5,667 nt of DNA from an uncultured Bacteroidales bacterium (GTDB lineage: Bacteria; Bacteroidota; Bacteroidia; Bacteroidales; Muribaculaceae), in NCBI GenBank assembly GCA_949123685.1, contig CASBHZ010000125.1:1-5667 (forward strand). Reading direction: 5' to 3'. The translations under genes were made by a program, and so were the position numbers. The notes under the pieces are model-generated. The model did no database searches. It had not been told where the DNA came from and saw nothing but the letters and a program-made list of their open reading frames with translations. Every line of letters begins with the position of its first letter. Position 1 is the first letter of the stretch. Below are positions 1-4,794 of this stretch, in pieces.

Positions 1-52
1 TGTAGACCTGCGGCCTAACATGTCAATACATTAATTTATTCTTACGAGATAC

Positions 53-192
53 TTAATGGTTAATAATTAATGGTTAATGGTTGCTTGATGCGAAATGGAA
101 GTTTTACCTGATACAAAAATTAATGGTTAATAATCTTATCCAGGTTGTCTGCAAACCTGAATCAAGAATTATTAACCATTAACTATTAATTA
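53..192. repeat. Degenerate TTAATGG/TTAATAA repeat block after the SPFH gene
   Basis: The block holds several copies of a heptamer-like unit (TTAATGG or TTAATAA) at about 53-82 and 120-134 on the plus strand, with inverted copies at 168-200. The perfect 15-base pair TTAATGGTTAATAAT (120-134) and ATTATTAACCATTAA (168-182) is the clearest inverted repeat. The inverted copies run into the 3' end of the SPFH gene, so that gene's last two Asn codons and TAA stop consist of repeat sequence. I see no gene between 1 and 192, and bases 1-52 hold nothing recognisable. Confidence 0.75.
115..182 (-). terminator. Probable intrinsic terminator of the SPFH gene
   Basis: Read on the minus strand, this lies 10 bases beyond the SPFH stop codon. 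A 15-bp stem pairs 168-182 with 120-134. Inside it is a second stem, CAGGTT (141-146) with AACCTG (154-159), with a 7-base loop. The distal arm is followed directly by five T residues (plus-strand A run at 115-119). A long hairpin plus a short T tract just after a stop codon fits Rho-independent termination. The outer stem is AT-rich and the T tract is short, so efficiency is uncertain. Confidence 0.6.
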
Positions 193-1173
193 TTAATTAT
201 TAAAGAGGTTCTTTATAGAGCCAATAGATGACAAAACAGAGGATGCCTCGTATGGTATATAGACAGTCTTGTTGTCTTTACCCATTGTCATCTCTTTCAA
301 GGTTTCGATATATTTGACTGCGAGCATGTAAGTTGCGGGATCTGTTTTAGTGGAAGCGACTGCTTCTGCAACCTTCCGGATAGCATCTGCCTCCGCCTGG
401 GCGTTAAGCACAATTGACCTCGCATCACCTTCGGCACGCAATATCTCCGCCTGTTTCGTAGCTTCCGCTTCGTTGATACGTGAAGCTTTCTCACCTTCGG
501 AGCGAAGTATAAGCGATTGTTTCTCACCCTCCGCATTCAGTATCTCGGCACGGCGGTTACGCTCTGCCTGCATCTGCTTCTCCATAGCCACACGTACACT
601 CTCGGGAGGAGTGATGTCTTGTAGCTCTACACGATTTACCTTTACACCCCACTTGTTTGTGGCATCGTCAAGGATTGACTGAAGTTTGGTGTTGATAGTG
701 TCGCGCGAAGTCAATGTCTCGTCAAGTTCGAGTTCGCCAATCACGTTACGCAAAGATGTCTGAGTCAGCTTCTCTATCGCATTGGGAAGGTTGTCAATCT
801 CATATACCGCCTTCTTAGGATCCGTGATCTGGAAATAAAGAAGTGCGTTAATCTCTGTCGTAACATTATCACGCGTGATCACCTGCTGCGAAGGGAAGTC
901 ATACACCTGCTCACGCAAGTCAATGACCGGGGTCGTTGACATCCTAACAAAATAGCGTCCGCCGGACATTGCCACCGACCTCGTATATATCATCTTAGGA
1001 CGGTCAACAAACGGAATAATAAAATTCAATCCTGGAGGAAGCACAGCATGAAAGCGTCCAAGACGCTCGATAACACGCGTTTCCGACTGCGGCACAACTT
1101 TAACGCCCGCCGCGATGATAGCCACAGCGATGCCGATAACAACAATCGCCAATACTATTGACACAATACTCAT
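193..1173 (-). CDS. Stomatin/QmcA-type SPFH (band 7) membrane protein
   Basis: This 326-residue protein has one N-terminal hydrophobic segment (about residues 3-24). A band 7 domain follows, with VVPQSETRVIERLGRF (26-41), PPGLNFIIPFVD (46-57), DLREQVYDF (85-93), ITRDNV (99-104) and the conserved stretch NAIEKLTQTSLRNVIGELELDE (131-152). WGVKVNRVELQDITPP (175-190) ends the domain. An Ala/Glu-rich helical region (about 200-272) contains two AEIL-x-AEG repeats and should form a coiled coil. SPFH proteins oligomerise into membrane-bound cages or microdomain scaffolds and are often paired with NfeD proteins, as E. coli QmcA is with YbbJ. An nfeD gene lies upstream here, which supports that pairing. 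Compared with QmcA (about 305 residues) there are extra residues around 62-84, common in Bacteroidetes homologues as far as I recall. The start is chosen because the membrane anchor follows at once. The client or process it serves cannot be told from sequence. Confidence 0.93.
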   Translation of the reverse strand: MSIVSIVLAIVVIGIAVAIIAAGVKVVPQSETRVIERLGRFHAVLPPGLNFIIPFVDRPKMIYTRSVAMSGGRYFVRMSTTPVIDLREQVYDFPSQQVITRDNVTTEINALLYFQITDPKKAVYEIDNLPNAIEKLTQTSLRNVIGELELDETLTSRDTINTKLQSILDDATNKWGVKVNRVELQDITPPESVRVAMEKQMQAERNRRAEILNAEGEKQSLILRSEGEKASRINEAEATKQAEILRAEGDARSIVLNAQAEADAIRKVAEAVASTKTDPATYMLAVKYIETLKEMTMGKDNKTVYIPYEASSVLSSIGSIKNLFNN

Positions 1174-1230
1174 AAGTTTAATTTTTATTAGTTAATATTT
1201 TTTTAGGCCTTAGGCGTTAGGCTTTAGGCT

Positions 1231-1313
1231 TTAGATTCCTGTCAGCGATATTTTTTAGGCGTTAGGCGTTAGGCGTTAGGCATTAGGTCTTAGATTCCTG
1301 TCAGCGACATTTT
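1231..1313. repeat. Direct repeat pair, 24 bases, 59 bases apart
   Basis: The segment 1231-1254 recurs at 1290-1313 with 23 of 24 bases identical; the one difference is T or C near the end. Its core is TTAGATTCCTGTCAGCGA. Each copy follows a TTAGGC array, so array plus tail appears to be a roughly 59-base unit present twice in tandem. The arrays have drifted more than the tails. No protein is encoded. Confidence 0.85.
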
Positions 1314-1349
1314 CAGTTATTTACTTATATCAAACAAAGCTGCATCAAA

Positions 1350-1380
1350 CAAATCTAACGCCTAAAGCCTAACTCCTAAA
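1350..1380 (-). promoter_or_regulatory. Candidate Bacteroidetes promoter for the SPFH gene
   Basis: On the minus strand, TAGATTTG (plus 1350-1357) matches the TAnnTTTG -7 element. TTTA (plus 1377-1380), 19 bases upstream, matches three of four bases of the -33 element TTTG. Transcription would start near 1344 and give a leader of about 170 bases containing the TTAGGC arrays but not their inverted partner. The -7 element lies mostly inside the right repeat arm, so the match could be chance. Confidence 0.35.
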
Positions 1381-1389
1381 GCCTTAAAC

Positions 1390-1830
1390 CTAATTCCTCT
1401 CAACATCCAGAATAATGCTGTCATATCCGGTGACGACCACTTCCTCCCCTCTGCTTACAACATCTTTACCTCCGGGAAGACGAACCTGCCAATAATCGCC
1501 ATCTATACGAGCCCTGCCGAGTTTTCCGGGCTTGATCTCATCTGTCACGACAGCCACCCTGCCAAGAAGCGCATCCATGCCGGTGCGCGCTTTCTTTTTA
1601 CTTCGTGCCTTATCCTGCCATTTGTTAAGCACCGGAATTAAAAGTATATATGCCGCCACCGCAGATGCCGACATGCTGACGATCTGCATCAGGAAAGATG
1701 CATCGCATATAGCTGCAATCATCGCCACCAAGCAACCTATAGCCAGACACAGCGTCCATATCCATTGAAACGCGATCTCCGAAATCAGTAGCAGACCCGC
1801 CACTATCAACCATAAAATCCAAAGTTCCAT
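1390..1830 (-). CDS. Short NfeD-family membrane protein
   Basis: This 146-residue protein has hydrophobic N-terminal segments (about 4-42 and 46-68) that look like two to four closely spaced membrane helices. A basic linker (70-83, KWQDKARSKKKAR) should sit on the cytoplasmic side. The C-terminal domain (about 86-144) looks like the NfeD OB fold: LLGRVAVVTDEIKPGKLGRA, then ARIDGDYWQVRL, then GEEVVVTGYDSIILDVE. It is the short form without the ClpP-like protease domain. Short NfeD proteins are encoded next to SPFH/stomatin genes and are thought to bind or help organise them. The SPFH gene follows here on the same strand after 216 bases. The start is 9 bases after the stop of the nucleotidyltransferase gene, with no promoter motif between, so it is probably transcribed from upstream. 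The TAG stop lies in the start of a hexamer repeat array. Confidence 0.88.
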   Translation of the reverse strand: MELWILWLIVAGLLLISEIAFQWIWTLCLAIGCLVAMIAAICDASFLMQIVSMSASAVAAYILLIPVLNKWQDKARSKKKARTGMDALLGRVAVVTDEIKPGKLGRARIDGDYWQVRLPGGKDVVSRGEEVVVTGYDSIILDVERN

Positions 1831-1839
1831 AGCTTATTC

Positions 1840-2169
1840 TTATTTATTAGAAAAATCGGCAATAGATATGCCAACTCTATTTATGTGTTCTATCAAGTGA
1901 ATATTAGAAATTGCCGAGAACCGGTTTATATCCACAATATAAGGTATATCAAGATCATCCAGACGCAACATGATGTCCGTCATATCTTCATGCGTAACAT
2001 TACTTCCTTTCAGGGAAATATCGATATCAGAAAACTTTTTCCACGTCCCTTTTGCCCTCGAACCATATATCACTGCATCGGAAACAGAAGGAATAGAAAA
2101 AATCACGTTCCCTATCATCGACAGGACTTCTCCCGACAGACCGGTTATCCTTTCAATCTCAAGATTCAT
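1840..2169 (-). CDS. mntA: Minimal nucleotidyltransferase, MntA-type antitoxin
   Basis: This is a single-domain protein of 109 residues. The motif GSRAKGTWKKFSDID at 36-50 fits GSX10DXD exactly (G36, S37, D48, D50), the metal- and nucleotide-binding signature of MNT-fold nucleotidyltransferases. D80, in the strand after LDDLDIPYIVD, is a good candidate for the third carboxylate. In characterised HepT/MntA systems MntA transfers AMP from ATP to a tyrosine of the HEPN toxin and silences it. The partner gene lies directly upstream. I chose the ATG at 2169, which overlaps the hepT stop in an 11-base overlap (ATGAATCTTGA) and suggests coupled translation. A TTG at 2181 in the same frame would add four residues (MLLK) and is less likely. 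Sampled 60-base stretches here have lower GC (about 40%) than the ribosomal genes (about 53%). A function outside toxin-antitoxin control, as a housekeeping nucleotidyltransferase, cannot be excluded. Confidence 0.85.
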   Translation of the reverse strand: MNLEIERITGLSGEVLSMIGNVIFSIPSVSDAVIYGSRAKGTWKKFSDIDISLKGSNVTHEDMTDIMLRLDDLDIPYIVDINRFSAISNIHLIEHINRVGISIADFSNK

Positions 2170-2602
2170 TTTCAACAACAATCATCATTTTCTGTTCAAA
2201 TTCAAGAAAAAGAGGAAGATAAACCTTACATACATTATCATATATCACTCCTGCCTCAGATTCATCATATGCATGACTTGTTATATTTCTGTCAGTAATG
2301 GAATTTAACCATTTCTCATCAGAAATCAACCCCACCTTCAAAGCCTGCCTGAAAGTATCTCGCGAACCCAGAATGTTCTCCATTCCTTGATATTCAAGAT
2401 AATCCTTCATTACCTTCCACGCCAGTTCCTGAGTAAACTCGAATCTCTGAAGCAGCCCCTCCTTCAAGAGTTGCAATGACTCGCGACTCATCGGAGACGA
2501 CATTGCCGCCATGATAATATCTCCCGCCTCTTCCAACCTACGCAAGGCACTCCGGTAATTATTCAACCGTTGAATCCATCTTATATCCTTAGATTCATAC
2601 AT
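2159..2602 (-). CDS. hepT: HEPN-domain protein, HepT-type toxin (HI0074 family)
   Basis: The 147-residue, mostly helical protein has the pattern of the nucleotidyltransferase substrate-binding (HI0074/HepT) family: an N-terminal helix with IQRLNNYRSALRRLEEA (10-26), then LLQRFEFTQELAWKVMKDYLEYQG (50-73), then FRQALKVGLI (84-93). The key motif RNITSHAY at 105-112 is RX4HXY (R105, H110, Y112). Arg and His form the HEPN RNase site, and the Tyr is the residue AMPylated by MntA in the characterised Shewanella pair. All three are intact, so the toxin is probably functional. It comes first in the unit, ahead of its antitoxin, which is usual for this family. GC is low (about 33-35% in sampled lines), in keeping with horizontal gain. 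The target, tRNA or another RNA, cannot be inferred. The ATG start is preferred because a candidate promoter lies about 65 bases upstream. Confidence 0.88.
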   Translation of the reverse strand: MYESKDIRWIQRLNNYRSALRRLEEAGDIIMAAMSSPMSRESLQLLKEGLLQRFEFTQELAWKVMKDYLEYQGMENILGSRDTFRQALKVGLISDEKWLNSITDRNITSHAYDESEAGVIYDNVCKVYLPLFLEFEQKMMIVVENES

Positions 2603-2660
2603 ACTACATTGGAAATTGTTTAGCTAAAATAACCATTCCGCATTTGAAAGCAGAATCTTT

Positions 2661-2697
2661 ATTTGCAAATATAACATTTTTATAGCATTCCGGCAAG
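2661..2697 (-). promoter_or_regulatory. Candidate hepT-mntA promoter with overlapping palindrome
   Basis: On the minus strand TATATTTG (plus 2666-2673) is an exact TAnnTTTG -7 element. CTTG (plus 2694-2697), 20 bases upstream, matches three of four bases of TTTG. Transcription would start near 2660, about 58 bases before the hepT ATG. The perfect 10-base palindrome ATTTGCAAAT (2661-2670) covers the downstream part of the -7 element, a suitable position for a repressor. Which protein would bind there is unknown. Confidence 0.5.
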
Positions 2698-2773
2698 TAA
2701 TGACTCGAAATGTTTAATTCAGATAATTCGAGAAGGGTAAATTAAAAAAATTGTAATAAAAAACGCTGACAAC

Positions 2774-2804
2774 TTTGCGGTTAGCATTTTTTTTTGTAAT
2801 TTTG
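2774..2804 (+). promoter_or_regulatory. rplM operon promoter
   Basis: TTTG (2774-2777), a 19-base spacer and TAATTTTG (2797-2804) match the Bacteroidetes primary-sigma consensus (TTTG at -33, TAnnTTTG at -7) at every defined base. The spacer contains a run of nine T residues (2787-2795), and an A-rich tract lies upstream. Transcription should start near 2809-2811. Such a strong match suits a highly expressed ribosomal protein operon. Confidence 0.85.
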
Positions 2805-2809
2805 CGAGC

Positions 2810-2919
2810 CGATTTTATCCAAATTAGCTCGTTACAAGAGGAAGCATCGTTGGTTTTGGCCGACCAACCGCTTAATTTTGTGACATTTAGAAACATTAAT
2901 TTAAACATTAAAGTTAAAA
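2810..2919 (+). ncRNA. rplM 5' leader with hairpin, candidate r-protein leader
   Basis: The predicted untranslated leader is about 110 bases long. It contains a two-part stem: AAGC (2842-2845) pairs with GCTT (2870-2873), an internal loop of ATC against C follows, and GTTGGT (2849-2854) pairs with ACCAAC (2863-2868) around an 8-base loop (TTTGGCCG). Ribosomal protein L13 represses its own operon in several bacteria, so a binding site for L13 here is reasonable, but that role is inferred. The remaining leader up to the GTG is AT-rich and open, which suits translation initiation without a Shine-Dalgarno sequence. Confidence 0.5.
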
Positions 2920-3399
2920 GTGGATACTTTAAGCTATAAGACACTTTCAGCCACCCCCGAGACAATCGTCAAGAATTGGGTGGTTATTGACGCTACCGAC
3001 CAAGTGCTCGGCCGTCTCTGCTCAGTAGTTGCCAAGATTCTTCGTGGCAAACATAAAGCAAGCTTCACGCCCAACCTTGACTGTGGCGACAACGTTATCA
3101 TCATCAACGCCGACAAGATTGTGCTCAATGGTGACAAAATGACAAAACGCGAGTATCTTCGCTACACCGGTTATCCGGGAGGACAGCGTGTTTACACTCC
3201 CGCCGACCTCATGGAGAAATCAAAGAAGACTACTATCAAGGCAGGGAAACACCCCCTCTTCATCAAAGTTGTTAAAGGCATGCTCCCCAAGACTAAGCTT
3301 GGTGCCGCTCAGCTCAACAACCTTCACGTTTACAACGGCGCAGAGCATCCTTTCGCCCATGTGAACCCGACAGTAATCGACATCACTAAAATGAAATAA
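2920..3399 (+). CDS. rplM: 50S ribosomal protein L13 (uL13)
   Basis: The protein has 159 residues and starts with GTG. The start is chosen because MDTLSYKT is the usual N terminus in Bacteroidales, and no upstream ATG makes better sense. Recognisable L13 segments are WVVIDATDQVLGRL (20-33), AKILRGKHKASFTP (38-51), DCGDNVIIINADKI (54-67), YLRYTGYPGGQR (79-90) and the L13 signature VKGMLPKTKLGAAQLNNLHVYNG (118-140). L13 binds 23S rRNA early in assembly of the large subunit. E. coli L13 has 142 residues; the excess here is an N-terminal extension plus an unusually long basic linker, SKKTTIKAGKHPLF (101-114), before the signature. It is the first gene of the rplM-rpsI-rpsB-tsf unit and has an 8-base gap to rpsI. 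Confidence 0.97.
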   Translation: MDTLSYKTLSATPETIVKNWVVIDATDQVLGRLCSVVAKILRGKHKASFTPNLDCGDNVIIINADKIVLNGDKMTKREYLRYTGYPGGQRVYTPADLMEKSKKTTIKAGKHPLFIKVVKGMLPKTKLGAAQLNNLHVYNGAEHPFAHVNPTVIDITKMK

Positions 3400-3407
3400 G
3401 AAAGAAG

Positions 3408-3794
3408 ATGGAAAAAGTAAATGCACTTGGCCGCCGTAAAGCAGCCGTAGCTCGAGTTTATCTTACCGAGGGTACAGGTAAAATCATTATCGACAAACGT
3501 CCTCTGGATGTATACTTCCCCTCTTCGATTCTTCAATATATCGTAAAACAGCCGCTCAACACTCTCGATTGCGCAGAGAAATATGATATCTACGCTCACA
3601 TTGACGGCGGCGGTTACAAAGGACAGTCAGAGGCTCTTCGTCTCGCCATTGCCCGCGCATTGGTGAAAATCAACCCCGAAGACAAGCCTGCACTCCGCGC
3701 AGAAGGATTCATGACACGCGACCCGCGCGCTGTAGAGCGTAAGAAACCGGGACGTCCCAAAGCACGCAAACGCTTCCAGTTCTCGAAACGTTAA
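3408..3794 (+). CDS. rpsI: 30S ribosomal protein S9 (uS9)
   Basis: The 128-residue protein begins with the characteristic ALGRRKAAVARVYL (6-19). The S9 signature follows, GGGYKGQSEALRLAIARAL (67-85), then LRAEGFMTRDPRAVERKKPGRPKARKRFQFSKR at the C terminus (96-128). The basic tail ending in SKR reaches towards the P-site tRNA in the 30S subunit. The length is normal for the family. It starts 8 bases after the rplM stop, and the pairing of L13 and S9 genes is nearly universal in bacteria, so the two are cotranscribed and probably translationally coupled. Confidence 0.98.
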   Translation: MEKVNALGRRKAAVARVYLTEGTGKIIIDKRPLDVYFPSSILQYIVKQPLNTLDCAEKYDIYAHIDGGGYKGQSEALRLAIARALVKINPEDKPALRAEGFMTRDPRAVERKKPGRPKARKRFQFSKR

Positions 3795-3889
3795 TATATT
3801 ATTGTGTTTAGCATCTAAATTCGCAAGATGGACACGTTCCCTACTTCCGGATTGTATTAAAAAAGAACGTAAACAAACTTAAAAAACAA
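3795..3889 (+). promoter_or_regulatory. rpsI-rpsB spacer, possible rpsB leader
   Basis: This 95-base gap is long for a spacer inside a ribosomal operon. It has no terminator-like hairpin with a T tract. TAAATTCG (3822-3829) resembles a -7 element with one mismatch to TAnnTTTG, but no TTTG stands at the right distance. A more GC-rich segment (about 3826-3856) could form only a small stem (GGA with TCC). The last 30 bases are A-rich and unstructured, as is common before start codons in this phylum. A regulatory site for S2 is possible but not shown. Confidence 0.25.
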
Positions 3890-4729
3890 ATGGCAACACC
3901 AACATTTGACCAACTCCTCGAGGCAGGATGTCATTTCGGTCACCTCAAACGCAAATGGAATCCCGCAATGGCTCCTTATATCTTCATGGAGCGCAATGGT
4001 ATCCACATCATAGACCTCTATAAAACGGCAGCTAAAATCGAAGAGGCTGCAGCAGCTCTCAAGCAGATTGCAAAAAGCGGCAAGAAAGTTCTCTTCGTAG
4101 CAACAAAAAAACAGGCCAAAGAGACTATCGCTGAAAAAGCAAAATCAGTTAACATGCCTTATGTTATCGAACGCTGGCCCGGCGGTATGCTCACCAACTT
4201 CCCCACAATCCGCAAGGCTGTGAAGAAAATGACCACCATCGACAAGATGGAGAAAGACGGCACTTTCGACAACCTTTCAAAGCGCGAGAAACTTCAGATC
4301 ACCCGTCAGCGTGCCAAACTTGAAAAGAACCTCGGTTCTATCGCTGACCTCGGTCGCCTTCCCTCAGCCCTCTTCGTGGTTGACGTATTGAAGGAGCACA
4401 TCGCGGTTGCAGAGGCAAACCGCCTTGGCATACCCGTATTCGCTATCGTTGACACAAACTCAAATCCCGAGGATGTTGACTACGTAATCCCCGCAAATGA
4501 CGATGCATCAAAGAGCATCGAAGTTATCCTTGACGCTGTGTGCGGAGCGATGGCTGAAGGTCTTGAAGAACGTAAAGTTGAAAAGATCGACACTCCCGAG
4601 GAGAAAGAAGAAGGAGAAGCTTCATCAGCAGGCAAACGCCGTCGCGTTCGTCGCAATGAAGAGCGCGCTGCAGCTCCCGCCGAGGCAGAAGCTACAGAAG
4701 AAGTAAAAGAAGAAACTGAAGAGGCTTAA
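3890..4729 (+). CDS. rpsB: 30S ribosomal protein S2 (uS2)
   Basis: The 279-residue protein shows the S2 hallmarks: LLEAGCHFGHLKRKWNPAMAPYIF (9-32), GIHIIDL (37-43), LFVATKKQA (68-76), ERWPGGMLTNF (94-104), DLGRLPSALFVVD (153-165) and EANRLGIPVFAIVDTNSNPEDVDYVIPANDDASKSI (175-210). S2 joins the 30S subunit late, at the back of the head-body junction, and is needed for binding of S1. E. coli S2 has 241 residues. The excess here is a C-terminal tail (about 228-279) rich in Glu and Ala with a basic patch KRRRVRR (249-255), likely disordered. tsf follows after 95 bases that contain a terminator-like hairpin; the rpsB-tsf order is almost universal. Confidence 0.98.
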   Translation: MATPTFDQLLEAGCHFGHLKRKWNPAMAPYIFMERNGIHIIDLYKTAAKIEEAAAALKQIAKSGKKVLFVATKKQAKETIAEKAKSVNMPYVIERWPGGMLTNFPTIRKAVKKMTTIDKMEKDGTFDNLSKREKLQITRQRAKLEKNLGSIADLGRLPSALFVVDVLKEHIAVAEANRLGIPVFAIVDTNSNPEDVDYVIPANDDASKSIEVILDAVCGAMAEGLEERKVEKIDTPEEKEEGEASSAGKRRRVRRNEERAAAPAEAEATEEVKEETEEA

Positions 4730-4794
4730 TCCTTATCCTTAAATGTCTTTAAGGACCTTAGACCTTGAAGGCCTTAAGGTCCTTAAGTTTTTTT
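4730..4794 (+). terminator. Terminator or attenuator between rpsB and tsf
   Basis: A perfect 12-bp stem pairs TTAAGGACCTTA (4749-4760) with TAAGGTCCTTAA (4775-4786). It extends inwards, with a bulge and a mismatch, to CC (4763-4764) with GG (4770-4771) around the loop TTGAA. Seven T residues follow at 4788-4794. This is a textbook Rho-independent terminator, but it stands before tsf, and no TAnnTTTG promoter is visible in the 30 bases that remain. Partial termination with readthrough into tsf is the simplest reading. The block from 4730 is built from degenerate AAGGNCCTT/CCTTA units. Confidence 0.8.

Larger units (their letters stand above)
1202..1395. repeat. TTAGGC-type hexamer repeats in inverted arrays
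   Basis: The left arrays (about 1202-1233 and 1255-1288) are runs of TTAGGC with single-base spacers and variants such as CTTTAGGC and CATTAGG. The right array (about 1354-1395) carries the reverse complement (CCTAAAG, GCCTAA). The best pairing is 1217-1237 with 1352-1372, 20 of 21 bases. On the minus strand the right array begins inside the nfeD gene: the last codon (AAT) and TAG stop of nfeD form the repeat-like string ATTAGG. A run of A, not T, follows the distal arm on the minus strand, so it does not look like an ordinary intrinsic terminator in that direction. Confidence 0.8.
2603..2919. other. Divergent intergenic region between hepT and rplM
   Basis: These 317 bases contain no gene. 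From left to right they hold the hepT leader (2603-2660), the hepT promoter with a palindrome (2661-2697), an AT-rich stretch (2698-2773) including an A-rich run at about 2742-2763 that could act as an UP-like element, the rplM promoter (2774-2804) and the rplM leader with its hairpin (2810-2919). The heptamer CATTCCG occurs at both 2634-2640 and 2686-2692, on either side of the hepT -7 element. Confidence 0.8.

Noticed and set aside
350..682. Plus-strand open frame of 110 codons antisense to the SPFH gene
   Set aside because: It mirrors the Ala/Glu-rich coiled-coil region, giving a Ser/Ala-rich product with no recognisable domain, and has no promoter motif. The opposite frame is an unmistakable SPFH protein.
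1202..1395. CRISPR array or telomere-like sequence
   Set aside because: The units are hexamers without unique spacers, and the arrays are degenerate and inverted. Resemblance of TTAGGC to a telomeric repeat is coincidental in an intergenic bacterial block.
1202..1395. Inverted repeats as ends of an insertion sequence
   Set aside because: The arms enclose only about 115 bases with no transposase or remnant, and there is no target-site duplication.
1885..2308. Two overlapping plus-strand frames (137 and 112 codons) opposite hepT-mntA
   Set aside because: The products show no family features, while the minus strand encodes clear HepT and MntA motifs over the same bases.
3330..3599. Minus-strand frame of 89 codons across the rplM-rpsI junction
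   Set aside because: It is antisense to two ribosomal protein genes, with no promoter and no recognisable domain.
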